From: Acidobacteriota bacterium
GTDB taxonomy: Bacteria; Acidobacteriota; Vicinamibacteria; Vicinamibacterales; CAVVIG01
DNA: 64,000 nt
Direction: 5' to 3'
NCBI GenBank assembly: GCA_020850715.1
Contig: JADZED010000010.1
Location: 124,001 to 188,000 of the forward strand
The notes beneath the pieces are model-generated. The model made no database searches. It was not told the DNA's origin and saw only the letters and a list, made by a program, of their open reading frames with translations. Shown in pieces: positions 51,610 through 61,163 of the stretch. Position numbers and translations under genes: made by a program. How positions within the stretch are numbered: the first letter of the stretch is position 1; every line of letters starts with the position of its first letter.

Positions 51610-53019
51610 TCAGCCGGACGTCAGGCGGGTCTCGCGTCCGCCAGCCGGCATCGCGGGCCGCCGCCGCGCCTGCAGCAGGTACAGGGGTACGCCGATCGCC
51701 ATGATCGCGAGTCCCCATCCCGACGGCACCGGGTCGTTGTAGATCGCCGCAACGACGATGAGAAGACTGGCCGCGACGAAGATCGCCGGCGCAAGGGGAT
51801 AGCCGAGCGCGCGGAACGGCCGCGACGCGTCAGGCTCGCTCTGCCGCAGAGCGAACACCGCGGAGACCGCGAGCCCCGAGAACAGCACGATGGCGAAGCC
51901 GGTGTAGCGGGTGAGCGCGCTCGCGCCGCCCGAGATCACCAGCAGGCCGCTCCACGCCGCCTGCGCGGCAATCGACGCCGCGGGTGTCTCGAAGCGCGGA
52001 TGGATCCGCGCCGCCGCCTGGAAGAACAGGCCGTCGCGCGCCATCGCGTAGTACACGCGCGGTCCGGCGAGCGTCATCGCGCTGATGCTCGCCGCGAGGC
52101 TGAGGATCGACACGATCCCCATGACGTCCCCTGCGCGCAGGCCGAGCAGCCTGTCCGCGATCACATCCAGCACGCTACCCTGCACCGCTGCCAGCTCGCT
52201 CAGCGGCATCACGTAGAGATAGAGGAGATTCAGCAGCGAATAGACGGCGACGACGGCGATGGTGCCGACGCCGAGCGCGAGCGGCACGTTGCGGCCAGGG
52301 TCGCGGATCTCCTCGGCGACGTAGCTGGCGGCGTTCCAGCCCGAGTAGGTGAACATCACGGGGATGAGCGTGAGGAGCCACGCCGATGCGGCCACGCGCT
52401 GTCCCGCCGGCTGCAGATGGACCATCGACCCGGCGCCGATCGAAAAGCCCAGCGCGATGAAGACGACGAGCGCGGACACCTTGAGCGCCGCGAGCACGTT
52501 GCCGACGATGCGGCCCGGACCGATGCCGCGCCGGTGAATCCAGGCCATCAGGGCAATGACAGCGAGCGCCACAAGCGTCTGGCGCGAGATCGTCACCCTC
52601 ACCCACGGGATCGGCGCCACGATCAACGGAGAGACGTCCGAGGCCGCCGGGGCGAAGCGGCCGATGTAGGAAGCCATCACGACGGCGCTGACCGCGATCG
52701 CGCCCGAGAAGCCGGCCACAAATGAGGTCCAGCCGGTCAGAAAGCCGACGAGGCGCCCGTAAGCGGCCGTCAGATAGACGTATTCGCCGCCGGCGCGCGG
52801 GCGCAGCGTCGCGAGCTCGGCATAAGCCATGGCCCCGGCGAAGGCCAGCGCCCCGCCCACCCACCACACGCCGAGAAACAGCCACGGACGCTGAACGCTG
52901 GACGCGACCTGGGGAGGCGTGAAGAGGATGCCGCCGCCGATGACGTTGGAGACGATGATGGCCGCCGCGTCCGGCCAGCCAAGCCGGCGCGGAAGCGTGA
53001 CACCAGGCGGCAAAGGCAT
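51610..53019 (-). CDS. APC family amino acid permease
   Basis: A 469-residue protein of about 12 helices with the APC superfamily features: AAAIIVSNVIGGGILFTPP in helix 1 with the unwound GGG, the helix 2-3 stretch WWVGGALAFAGAMAYAELATLRPRAGGEYVYL, and the helix 6 YSGWNAASYVAEEIRDPGRNVP. It matches amino acid exchangers and importers of the LAT/YfnA kind. Substrate unknown. The ATG is preceded by TATAAT on the minus strand (53031-53036), 11 nt upstream and without a Shine-Dalgarno, shared back-to-back with the small barrel protein gene. Confidence 0.93.
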   Translation of the reverse strand: MPLPPGVTLPRRLGWPDAAAIIVSNVIGGGILFTPPQVASSVQRPWLFLGVWWVGGALAFAGAMAYAELATLRPRAGGEYVYLTAAYGRLVGFLTGWTSFVAGFSGAIAVSAVVMASYIGRFAPAASDVSPLIVAPIPWVRVTISRQTLVALAVIALMAWIHRRGIGPGRIVGNVLAALKVSALVVFIALGFSIGAGSMVHLQPAGQRVAASAWLLTLIPVMFTYSGWNAASYVAEEIRDPGRNVPLALGVGTIAVVAVYSLLNLLYLYVMPLSELAAVQGSVLDVIADRLLGLRAGDVMGIVSILSLAASISAMTLAGPRVYYAMARDGLFFQAAARIHPRFETPAASIAAQAAWSGLLVISGGASALTRYTGFAIVLFSGLAVSAVFALRQSEPDASRPFRALGYPLAPAIFVAASLLIVVAAIYNDPVPSGWGLAIMAIGVPLYLLQARRRPAMPAGGRETRLTSG

Positions 53020-53030
53020 GTCGCGGCTCG

Positions 53031-53038
53031 ATTATAGT
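53031..53038. promoter_or_regulatory. overlapping divergent -10 boxes (permease and barrel protein genes)
   Basis: The minus strand reads TATAAT at 53031-53036 (11 nt before the permease ATG) and the plus strand TATAGT at 53033-53038 (8 nt before the barrel protein ATG). Only 27 bp separate the start codons and neither has a Shine-Dalgarno. Confidence 0.55.
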
Positions 53039-53046
53039 AGACGCTC

Positions 53047-53724
53047 ATGATGCCACTGCGTCGGATCGCGGGTCTGGTCCTGCTGGCCTCCGCACCGCTC
53101 GGCGCCTCCGCCCAGGACGGGCGCCGCACCAGCGTCTCTGCGACCGTCTCCGCCGCGAGCGTCGACTCCTCGACGCAGGCGGCGTTCTCGGCGGCCGTCC
53201 TCTACGGCTTCACCCGCATCGTCGGGCTGGAGGTGGAGGCGACGATCGTCCCGCGGCTGCGCGCCGCGTACCCGCAGGACGACTTCACGATTCTCGGCAG
53301 CCCGGTGTTCGCGCCGCTGATCTACCCGCCACCGCGTTACGACGATCCGGACGGCCGCTTGGTGATTGCGACCAACAACGTGCGTGTCGCCGTGCCGACG
53401 ACCGCCGCACGCATCGAGCCGTACTTCGTCGCCGGCGCCGGCGCGGCGAGCGTGCGCCGCACGGCCACCTACGTCTACCCGGCGCTGGGCGATGCCGGGA
53501 TGGCCGCGGCACTGCGCGCGCTCGGGTTGATGCGTCAGCCGGCCGGCTTCGGCGCTCGCGTGCGGGCCTCGAGGCTGGAGATGGCGCTCACGCTCGGAGG
53601 CGGCGTCGGCGTGCGGGTGGGACGGCGGGTGGCCGTGGATGCCGATCTGCGGCTGTTCCGACTGCTGGGAGCGGAAGATCGAAGCCTGGGACGCTTCGGC
53701 GTCGGCGTGCGCTACCGCTTCTGA
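53047..53724 (+). CDS. small outer-membrane beta-barrel protein
   Basis: A 225-residue protein with a signal peptide (cleavage near ASAQ), alternating hydrophobic/polar strands through the whole length and a C-terminal RYRF, the terminal aromatic signal for Bam-mediated insertion. It resembles the OmpW/OprF-like eight-stranded porin-like proteins annotated as outer membrane beta-barrel proteins, but I cannot name a family. Its end overlaps the convergent lpd gene by 13 bp. Start at the first of two ATGs (53047 or 53050). Confidence 0.82.
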   Translation: MMPLRRIAGLVLLASAPLGASAQDGRRTSVSATVSAASVDSSTQAAFSAAVLYGFTRIVGLEVEATIVPRLRAAYPQDDFTILGSPVFAPLIYPPPRYDDPDGRLVIATNNVRVAVPTTAARIEPYFVAGAGAASVRRTATYVYPALGDAGMAAALRALGLMRQPAGFGARVRASRLEMALTLGGGVGVRVGRRVAVDADLRLFRLLGAEDRSLGRFGVGVRYRF

Positions 53725-55208
53725 TCCCGGGGCCGATCGGCCGGCGCCGGCCGCTTCGGGCGATAGATGTGCGTGGCCTGTCCGAAGAAGGCTTCCGCCG
53801 ACTCCATCACCGTCTCGGTGAGCGTCGGGTGCGGGTGAATGGTGAGCGTGAGATCGGCCGCGGTGGCGCCCATCTCGATGGCGAGCACACCCTCGGCGAG
53901 CAGTTCGCCGGCCCCCGGACCCACCAGCCCGACGCCGAGCACGCGCTCGGTCTCCTGATCGAGCACGAGCTTGGTCAGGCCGTCGGTGCGATCGAGGGTG
54001 AGCGCACGCCCCGACGCGGCCCACGGAAACTTCGCGATGGTGACCGCGCGGTTCTGCGATCGGGCCTGCGCTTCGGTGAGGCCCGCCCACGCCAGTTCGG
54101 GATCGGTGAAGACGACGGCGGGGATCGCACGCGGCGCGAAGACGACGTTCTCGCCCGCGATCACCTCGACGGCTGTGCGCCCCTCGTGGGACGCCTTGTG
54201 GGCCAGCAATGGTTCGCCGGCGACGTCGCCGATCGCGAAGATCGATGGCTCGTGCGTCCGGCGCTGCTCGTCGACGACAATGAAGCCGCGCGCATCGAGC
54301 TGCACTTTCGTCCTGTCGAGTCCGGGGATCGCCGAATTCGGCCGCCGGCCGACCGACACCAGCACGCGGTCGAAGAGCTGCTCGGCCTGGCCGCCCTGTC
54401 CTTCGAACGCCACGCGGATGCCGCCGGCTTCCGGCGTCATCCGCACCACCCGGGTCTCGAGCAGGACGCGGCTCATCACCTTCGCCACGCGTCTGGCGAG
54501 AATGTCCACCAGATCGCGATCGGCACCGGGCAGCAGGCCGGCCGTCATCTCGATGACCGTGACGGCGCTTCCGAACGCGGCGTAGACCGACCCGAGCTCG
54601 AGCCCGATATAGCCGCCGCCGATGACCAGGAGTGATTTCGGGATCTCCGGCAGGTCGAGCGCGCCGGTCGAATCCATCACGCGCGGGTCGTTCAGCTGCA
54701 GCGGCCCCGGGATCGCGGGGAGCGATCCGGTCGCGAGGATCGCGTGCTCGAACTGCAGGCGCGCGTCGCCGCCGGCCGCCAGTTTCACGCGGAGCGTATG
54801 GGCGTCGACGATCTCCGCCATGCCCCTGAGGTAGTGCACCTTGCGGTACCGCACGAGCTGGCCGGTGCCGGCGGTCAGACGTGCGACCACGCCGTTCTTG
54901 AACGCGCGGAGCCTGTCGAGATCGATGGCGGGCTCGCCGAGCTCGATGCCCCAGGCCCTGGCTTGTCGCGACTCGCCGATCAGCTTCGCGACATGGAGGA
55001 GCGCCTTCGACGGGATGCAGCCGCGGTACATGCAGGCGCCGCCGGGATCGGCTTCGGGATCGACGAGTGCGACCGAGAGGCCGAGATCGGCGGCGAGAAA
55101 CGCGGCCGCGTAGCCGCCCGGACCGCCGCCGACGATCGCGATCTGGACTGCGAGGTCTCGCCCCTCCCGGTCCGGCCCCTCCTGCCCTTCCCGCCGTTCC
55201 TGCCCCAT
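53712..55208 (-). CDS. lpdA: dihydrolipoyl dehydrogenase (E3)
   Basis: The 498-residue flavoprotein has the FAD-binding GGGPGGYAAA near the start, the redox disulphide in GGACMYRGCIPSK, an NAD-binding GGGYIGLELGSVYAAFG, and the C-terminal interface HPHPTLTETVMESAE with the catalytic His-Glu pair. It reoxidises dihydrolipoamide on AceF with NAD+. The CMYRGC form of the disulphide loop is a less common variant of CLNVGC. It is the third gene of the aceE-aceF-lpd operon, two nt after aceF. The Glu/Gly-rich first 20 residues precede the FAD motif, so a later start is possible. Confidence 0.95.
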   Translation of the reverse strand: MGQERREGQEGPDREGRDLAVQIAIVGGGPGGYAAAFLAADLGLSVALVDPEADPGGACMYRGCIPSKALLHVAKLIGESRQARAWGIELGEPAIDLDRLRAFKNGVVARLTAGTGQLVRYRKVHYLRGMAEIVDAHTLRVKLAAGGDARLQFEHAILATGSLPAIPGPLQLNDPRVMDSTGALDLPEIPKSLLVIGGGYIGLELGSVYAAFGSAVTVIEMTAGLLPGADRDLVDILARRVAKVMSRVLLETRVVRMTPEAGGIRVAFEGQGGQAEQLFDRVLVSVGRRPNSAIPGLDRTKVQLDARGFIVVDEQRRTHEPSIFAIGDVAGEPLLAHKASHEGRTAVEVIAGENVVFAPRAIPAVVFTDPELAWAGLTEAQARSQNRAVTIAKFPWAASGRALTLDRTDGLTKLVLDQETERVLGVGLVGPGAGELLAEGVLAIEMGATAADLTLTIHPHPTLTETVMESAEAFFGQATHIYRPKRPAPADRPRDQKR

Positions 55209-55210
55209 GT

Positions 55211-56677
55211 TCAGCCGTGCAACGTCAGGACGAAGGGCTGCTCGAGCGCCTCGACGATCCAGCGGAGGAAGCGGATGCCGTCGGCGCCGTCGATCACCCG
55301 GTGATCGTAGGAGAGGGACAGCGGGAGCATCAGGCGCGGTACGAACTGGCCATCGCGGTACACCGGTTCGAGACGCGCGCGGGACATCCCGAGGATCGCC
55401 ACCTCCGGCGCGTTGACGATCGGCGTGAAGAAGCTCCCGCCGAGGCCGCCGAGGTTCGAGATGCTGAAGCAGCCGCCCTGCATCTCCTCCAACGCGATCT
55501 TTCGGGTCCGCGCCTTCTCGGCGAGCTGAGGAATCTCGACGGCGATCTGCGTGAGATTCTTCCGGTCGGCGTCGCGGATCACCGGCACGAGCAGTCCGCG
55601 GTCGGTATCGACCGCGATACCGATGTGGACGTACTTCTTCAGGACGAGCTCGTCACGGGCGAGGTCGAGCGAGGCGTTGAACTGCGGGAACGCCCCGAGC
55701 GCGGACGCGACGACCTTCGCCGCAATCGCCGTCATCGTCAGCGAACCGCCGGCCGAGGCGACCGACGATGCGTACTTCCTGCGCAGCGCGTCGAGCTCGG
55801 TGACATCGGCGAGATCGTGCTGCGTCACGTGCGGGATGGCGGCCCACGCGGCCGACAGATGCGCCGCGGTCTTGCGCCGGACGGCGTTCAGCGGCTGCCG
55901 CTCGACGTCGCCGAAACGGGAGAAATCCTGGAGCGGCTCGGCGGCCGGCCCGACCGCGCGCGCCGATCCCGCGACGATGCGCCGCGCATGCTCCTTCACG
56001 TCGTCGATCGAGATGCGGCCGCGCGGCCCGGTGCCCTCGACCTGATCGATTGCCACGCCGAGCTCGCGCGCCATCCGGCGCACCGAAGGCGCCGCGGGGA
56101 CGGCAGGCGGCGCCGGGCCCGCCGGCTTCTCGGCCGGCTCTGACGCGCGGACGCCCCGCGTGATGGCGACGACCTTCCGTCCGCGCGGAGGCGTGTCGGC
56201 CGCCGGCGCTTCCTCCTTCGCGCCGGCCTTGTCGCGCCGCTCGGAAGCCGCCAGATCCAGCGCTTCCCCCGGCGTGGAGGATGCCAGCGGCGCGGGAGCC
56301 TGCTGGGCGGGAGATGGCGGCGCCTGGCCGCCGGCAGGCGGCTCCGTGCGCGCGGCGCTCGCGGACGCCGAAGCCGCAGGCGCGGGCGCCGCCGCGGGCG
56401 CGACCTCCCCGGCGGGCGCACCCGGCCCCGCCGCTCCAGCGGCCTGGTCGACCGACAGGATCGCCTGCCCGACCGAAACCTTGTCCCCGGCCTTGACCTT
56501 GATCTCCCTGACCACGCCGGCCACCGACGAAGGCACTTCGATGGTCGCCTTGTCGGTTTCGAGCTCGAGGACGGGCTGCTCCCGCGCGATCGTCTCGCCC
56601 GGGCCGACCAGGACGCGCAGCACGTCACCGGCCGTGATGTTCTCGCCAAGCTCCGGAAGCGTGAAATCGATCGGCAT
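55211..56677 (-). CDS. aceF: pyruvate dehydrogenase E2, dihydrolipoamide acetyltransferase
   Basis: A 488-residue E2 with one lipoyl domain (1-78, lipoylated lysine in ETDKATIEV), a long Ala/Pro-rich linker, an E3/E1-binding domain (about 195-230: SVRRMARELGVAIDQVEGTGPRGRI) and the catalytic domain ending with SYDHRVIDGADG, which has the active-site histidine. It accepts the acetyl group from AceE and forms acetyl-CoA. Single-lipoyl E2s are common outside enterobacteria. The ATG follows the aceE stop directly. Lipoylation requires LipA, also encoded in this window. Confidence 0.95.
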   Translation of the reverse strand: MPIDFTLPELGENITAGDVLRVLVGPGETIAREQPVLELETDKATIEVPSSVAGVVREIKVKAGDKVSVGQAILSVDQAAGAAGPGAPAGEVAPAAAPAPAASASASAARTEPPAGGQAPPSPAQQAPAPLASSTPGEALDLAASERRDKAGAKEEAPAADTPPRGRKVVAITRGVRASEPAEKPAGPAPPAVPAAPSVRRMARELGVAIDQVEGTGPRGRISIDDVKEHARRIVAGSARAVGPAAEPLQDFSRFGDVERQPLNAVRRKTAAHLSAAWAAIPHVTQHDLADVTELDALRRKYASSVASAGGSLTMTAIAAKVVASALGAFPQFNASLDLARDELVLKKYVHIGIAVDTDRGLLVPVIRDADRKNLTQIAVEIPQLAEKARTRKIALEEMQGGCFSISNLGGLGGSFFTPIVNAPEVAILGMSRARLEPVYRDGQFVPRLMLPLSLSYDHRVIDGADGIRFLRWIVEALEQPFVLTLHG

Positions 56678-59353
56678 TCAGGCGCTCGCCGGGTTGGGCT
56701 TGCCGGGGTTGATGCCGTACGACTCGATCGCCTTGGCCACGAGCGACGATTCGATCCGCCCATCGCGCGCAAGCGCGGCCAGCGTCGAAACGACGATATA
56801 GCGGTGATCGACTTCGAAGAAGTCGCGGAGCGCGGCGCGCGACTCGCTGCGGCCGAAGCCGTCGGTGCCGAGCGAGATGAGCGGGCGCGGGAGCCAGCGA
56901 TCGATCGAATCCGGCAGCACTTTCACGTAGTCGGACGCGGCGACGAAGACGCCCGCGGCGTGTTCGAGACATTGCGCCACCCACGGCACGCGCCGCGGCT
57001 CGCCGGGATGGAGCACGTTCCAGCGCTCGCAGGCATGTCCGTCGCGATAGAGCTGGCCGTAGCTGGTCACACTCCACACGTCGGCCGACACGTGATAGTC
57101 CGATTCCAGGAGCGCCTGGGCCCTGACGACCTCAGGCAGGATCGCGCCGCTGCCCAACAACTGCGCGCGAAGCGGCGCATCGGGATGCGCCGCCGCCCGC
57201 ACCCGGTACATGCCCTTGAGGATGCCTTCACGCGCGCCGTCGGGCATCTCCGGATGGGCGTATTGCTCGTTCATGACCGTCAGGTAGTAGAAGACGCCTT
57301 CCTGGTCGATGTACATCCGCTTGATGCCGTCCTCGATGATCACGGCGAGCTCGTAGGCGAAGGCCGGATCGTAGGCGAGGCAGTTGGGATACGCCATCGC
57401 GAGCAGCTGGCTGTTGCCGTCCTGGTGCTGGAGCCCCTCGCCCGCGAGCGTCGTGCGGCCCGCGGTGCCGCCGAGCATGAAGCCGCGCGTCCGGGAGTCG
57501 CCCGCCGCCCAGATGAGATCGCCGATCCGCTGGAAGCCGAACATCGAGTAGTAGATGAAGAAGGGGATCATGTTCACGCCGTGCGTCGCATACGCGGTGC
57601 CGGCGGCGATGAACGACGACATGGAGCCTGCCTCGGTGATGCCTTCTTCCAGGATCTGGCCGTCGGAGGCTTCCTTGTAGTACAGCAGCGTGTCCATGTC
57701 GACCGGCTCGTAGGTCTGGCCGGCATGAGCGTAGATCCCCACCTGGCGGAACAGCGCTTCCATGCCGAAGGTGCGCGCCTCGTCGGGCACGATCGGCACG
57801 ATCGTCCTTCCGAGGTCCTTGTCGCGCAGCAGCTTCGACAGCAGCCGGACGAACACCATCGTGGTCGACGCGGTGCGATCGCCGGTGCCCTTGAAGAACT
57901 CCTCGAAGGGCTCCGAAGGAATCGCGGCGAGCGGCTCGCTCCGCTGCTTGCGGCGCGGAATATAGCCGCCGAGCGCCTCCCGCCGCTCCTTGATGTAGCG
58001 CGCCTCCGCGCTCTTCTCCGGCGGCCGGTAGAACGGCGTCTTCGCGACATCCTCGTCGGCGATCGGAATGCCGAAGCGCGTGCGGAACGCCCTGAGCTCC
58101 TCCTCGTTCATCTTCTTCTGCTGGTGCGTGATGTTCTTGCCCTCGCCGGCCTCGCCCAGCCCGTAACCCTTGATCGTCCGCGCGAGGATCACCGTGGGCG
58201 ATCCCGTGTGGCGCACGGCGGCGTGATAGGCGTTGTAGACCTTGATCGGATCGTGGCCGCCGAGCGACATCTTCTTCAGCTGGTCGTCGGTCAGGTGCGC
58301 GACCATCTCGAGGAGCCGCGGATCGGCGCCCCAGAAGTGCTCGCGGACGTAGGCGCCGCCGGACACGGCGTACTTCTGGTACTGGCCGTCGACGATCTCT
58401 CCCATCCGCTTCACCAGCAGCCCGTCGCGATCCTTCGCGAGCAACGGGTCCCACTCCCGTCCCCAGATCACCTTGATCACGTTCCACCCGGCGCCGCGGA
58501 ACGCGGCCTCGAGCTCCTGGATGATCTGGCCGTTGCCGCGCACCGGACCGTCGAGCCGCTGGAGGTTGCAGTTGATGACGAAGATCAGGTTGTCGAGCCG
58601 TTCGCGCGCCGGGAGCGTGATGGCCCCGAGCGTCTCCGGCTCGTCGGTCTCGCCGTCGCCGAGAAACGCCCAGACCTTGCGGTCGGATCGCGGCCTCAGC
58701 CCCCGGTCCTCGAGATACCGCACGAAGCGTGCCTGGTAGATCGCCATGAGCGGCCCGAGGCCCATCGAGACGGTGGGGTACTCCCAGAAGTCGGGCATCA
58801 GCCACGGGTGCGGATACGACGAGAGCCCGCCGCCCGGCTTCAGCTCGCGGCGGAAATTCTCGAGGTGCCGCTCGTCGAGGCGCCCCTCGAGGTAGGCGCG
58901 GGCGTAGATGCCGGGAGCCGCGTGTCCCTGGAAATAGATGATGTCGCCGTCGCCGTTGTCGTGGCCTCGGAAGAAATGGTTGAATCCGACTTCGTAGAGC
59001 GTGGCCGACGAGGCGAACGTCGAGATATGGCCGCCGATCCCCTCTTCGGCCTTGTTCGCGCGGACGACCATCGCCGCCGCGTTCCATCGCACCATGCTCT
59101 TGATGCGCCGCTCCACGTCCGGATTGCCCGGCATCAGGACCTGTTCGTCGGCGGAGATCGTGTTGAGGTAAGGCGTGTTGGCGGTGAACGGCAGCTTCAC
59201 GCCGTTCTGCCGCGCGTGGAGCGTGAGCTCGCGCAGCAGCCGCGCCACTTTGACGGGACCGCCGCTCTGGAGGACATAATCGAGCGAGTCGCGCCACTCG
59301 CGCGCCTCGACGGCGTCGAGCTCGGCGGTCTCTTTCGGTGCAATGTGTCTCAC
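56678..59353 (-). CDS. aceE: pyruvate dehydrogenase E1, homodimeric type
   Basis: The 891-residue protein has full family length and the thiamine diphosphate motif beginning GDGETDEP and ending in NCNLQRLDGPV, plus the conserved HAAPGIYARA and SFIAAGTAYATHGVNMIPF stretches. It decarboxylates pyruvate and acetylates the lipoyl group on AceF. It starts with GTG, preceded by a GGAG Shine-Dalgarno five nt upstream and a TACAAT box on the minus strand about 30 nt upstream (59384-59389). Unlike many genes here it thus has a conventional leader. It heads the aceE-aceF-lpd operon. Confidence 0.97.
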   Translation of the reverse strand: MRHIAPKETAELDAVEAREWRDSLDYVLQSGGPVKVARLLRELTLHARQNGVKLPFTANTPYLNTISADEQVLMPGNPDVERRIKSMVRWNAAAMVVRANKAEEGIGGHISTFASSATLYEVGFNHFFRGHDNGDGDIIYFQGHAAPGIYARAYLEGRLDERHLENFRRELKPGGGLSSYPHPWLMPDFWEYPTVSMGLGPLMAIYQARFVRYLEDRGLRPRSDRKVWAFLGDGETDEPETLGAITLPARERLDNLIFVINCNLQRLDGPVRGNGQIIQELEAAFRGAGWNVIKVIWGREWDPLLAKDRDGLLVKRMGEIVDGQYQKYAVSGGAYVREHFWGADPRLLEMVAHLTDDQLKKMSLGGHDPIKVYNAYHAAVRHTGSPTVILARTIKGYGLGEAGEGKNITHQQKKMNEEELRAFRTRFGIPIADEDVAKTPFYRPPEKSAEARYIKERREALGGYIPRRKQRSEPLAAIPSEPFEEFFKGTGDRTASTTMVFVRLLSKLLRDKDLGRTIVPIVPDEARTFGMEALFRQVGIYAHAGQTYEPVDMDTLLYYKEASDGQILEEGITEAGSMSSFIAAGTAYATHGVNMIPFFIYYSMFGFQRIGDLIWAAGDSRTRGFMLGGTAGRTTLAGEGLQHQDGNSQLLAMAYPNCLAYDPAFAYELAVIIEDGIKRMYIDQEGVFYYLTVMNEQYAHPEMPDGAREGILKGMYRVRAAAHPDAPLRAQLLGSGAILPEVVRAQALLESDYHVSADVWSVTSYGQLYRDGHACERWNVLHPGEPRRVPWVAQCLEHAAGVFVAASDYVKVLPDSIDRWLPRPLISLGTDGFGRSESRAALRDFFEVDHRYIVVSTLAALARDGRIESSLVAKAIESYGINPGKPNPASA

Positions 59354-59415
59354 AGGATCTCCATCCTTTCGACCCGAACCCTCATTGTAGTCTCGGATCC
59401 AGCCGGCCGAAACTC

Positions 59416-60135
59416 ATGCACGCGGTGAGGCGTCCCGCCACGCAGGCGCTCGCCGCGGCACATCGCCGCATCGTGTCGTGCACCGCCTGCCCGCGGCTGC
59501 GCGCCTACTGCGAGCGCGTCGCATGCGAGAAGCGGCGTGCCTTCCGCGGCGAGGTCTACTGGGCGCGGCCCGTGCCCGGCTTCGGCGACCCGCGCGCCCG
59601 CCTGCTGCTGGTCGGCCTGGCGCCGGCGGCGCACGGCGCCAACCGCACCGGCCGCGTCTTCACGGGCGACGGCGCCGGCGGATCGGGCGACTTCCTCATG
59701 GCGGCGCTGCACCGCGCCGGCTTCGCCAGCATGCCGACTTCGCAGCGTCCCGACGACGGCCTCGTGCTGCGCGACGCGTTCATCACGGCGGCCGTGCGTT
59801 GCGCGCCCCCCGGCAACAGGCCGACGCCGGAAGAGATCGCGCGCTGCCTGCCGCACCTCGACGCCGAGCTCGCCGCGCTGCCCCGGGTCCGCCTCGTCGT
59901 GGCGCTCGGACGCATCGCCTTCGATGCGTATCTGCGGCTCGCGTCCGGGCGCGGCGGCGCCGTCAGACCGCGGCCGCGATTCGCGCACGGCGCCAGTTAT
60001 CGGCTGCCGCATGGTCCGACGCTCATCGCCTGCTATCACCCGAGCCGGCAGAACACGAACACCGGCCGGCTGACCGCGGGGATGATGAACGGGGTCCTCG
60101 CGGAGGCCGCGCGGATCCTGTCCTTGCCGGAGTAG
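59416..60135 (+). CDS. uracil-DNA glycosylase family 5 (UDGb), Fe-S type
   Basis: A 239-residue protein with the family 4/5 features: the N-terminal cysteines in SCTACPRLRAYC, the active-site motif GLAPAAHGANRTGRVFTGDGAG and the second loop HPSRQNTNTGR. The first motif lacks the aspartate of family 4 and reads like family 5 (UDGb), enzymes that remove uracil and also some purine lesions. It probably binds a [4Fe-4S] cluster. The ATG at 59416 is chosen because homology begins about 20 residues after it. The gene diverges from aceE. Confidence 0.92.
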   Translation: MHAVRRPATQALAAAHRRIVSCTACPRLRAYCERVACEKRRAFRGEVYWARPVPGFGDPRARLLLVGLAPAAHGANRTGRVFTGDGAGGSGDFLMAALHRAGFASMPTSQRPDDGLVLRDAFITAAVRCAPPGNRPTPEEIARCLPHLDAELAALPRVRLVVALGRIAFDAYLRLASGRGGAVRPRPRFAHGASYRLPHGPTLIACYHPSRQNTNTGRLTAGMMNGVLAEAARILSLPE

Positions 60136-60197
60136 CGGACGGGCGCCCCGAGGCGGTGCGGACCTGCGGGGCCGGGGTGGCCGGCGGGAGCGCGCCT

Positions 60198-61163
60198 TCA
60201 AGCCGGCGGCGCGAGAATCCTGCGGAGCGTCGCCGTGTCGATGTTGCCGCCGCTCATCACGCAGACCACCCGCTTCCCTGCCAGCGTGTCGCGCAGTTTC
60301 ACGGCGGCAGCGAGCGACGCCGCGCCGGCGCCCTCGGCGAGGTTGTGCGTCGCGCGCAGCGCCAGCCGGACGCCGTCCTGCAGCTCCGCTTCGCCGAGCG
60401 TCACGACGGCATCGAGCTCCCGCCTCAGGATCCCGAACGTCAGGTCGAAGGTGACGCGCGTCGCGATCCCCTCCGCGAATGTATCGGCCGCGTCGCCGGC
60501 GATCCGGCAGCGGCCGAGCCACGACCGGGCGAAGGCATCCGCGCGCGCGGCCTGCACGCCCACGATGCGCGCGCGGCTGCCGAGGCCGCTGCGCACGACG
60601 GCGCAGCCGCAGGCGCCGCTGCCGCCGCCAATCGGCACGATGATGACGTCGGTCTCCGGCTGCGCCTCGAAGATCTCGAGCGCGTAGGTGCCGACGCCGG
60701 CAATCAGCAGCGGCTCGTTCGCGCTGTGGACGTAGCGGCGCGGCTGCGCGCGCTGCAGCGCCTCGACGTGCTCGCGCGCCTCGTCGAAGTCCCGGCCGTG
60801 CTCGAGCACCTCCGCGCCGAGCGCGCGCATTGCCGCGTTCTTTTCCGGATTGTTGCCTGCCGGTACAACGACGGTGCACGCGATCCCCTCGTCCCGGCAC
60901 GCCAGCGCGATCGACTGGCCGTGGTTGCCGGTGCTGGCGGTCACGACGCCGCGCCGGCGCTCCTCGGGCGACAGGCCGGCGATCAGGTTGATGCCGCCGC
61001 GGATCTTGAAGGCGCCCGTCGGGTTGTGGTTCTCGTGCTTCACGCGGATGTCGAGTCCGGTCTCCGCGTTCAGCAGCGGATGCCGCAGCAGCGGCGTCGG
61101 CGGCAGCCGCTGCCGCACGCGCGCGCGCGCCTCGACGACGTCGGTCAGCGTCGGGATCGGCAC
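60198..61163 (-). CDS. threonine/serine dehydratase (PLP-dependent)
   Basis: The 321-residue fold-type II PLP enzyme has the PLP lysine in NPTGAFKIRGG, the substrate loop SAST-like TASTGNHGQSIA, the phosphate-binding GGGSGACG and the terminal MSGGNIDT. It lacks the C-terminal regulatory domain of IlvA, so it is a short catabolic-type threonine or serine dehydratase (or a related racemase). The start is GTG at 61163. It overlaps the end of the GDPD gene by 19 bp, so translation is probably coupled. Confidence 0.88.
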   Translation of the reverse strand: MPIPTLTDVVEARARVRQRLPPTPLLRHPLLNAETGLDIRVKHENHNPTGAFKIRGGINLIAGLSPEERRRGVVTASTGNHGQSIALACRDEGIACTVVVPAGNNPEKNAAMRALGAEVLEHGRDFDEAREHVEALQRAQPRRYVHSANEPLLIAGVGTYALEIFEAQPETDVIIVPIGGGSGACGCAVVRSGLGSRARIVGVQAARADAFARSWLGRCRIAGDAADTFAEGIATRVTFDLTFGILRRELDAVVTLGEAELQDGVRLALRATHNLAEGAGAASLAAAVKLRDTLAGKRVVCVMSGGNIDTATLRRILAPPA

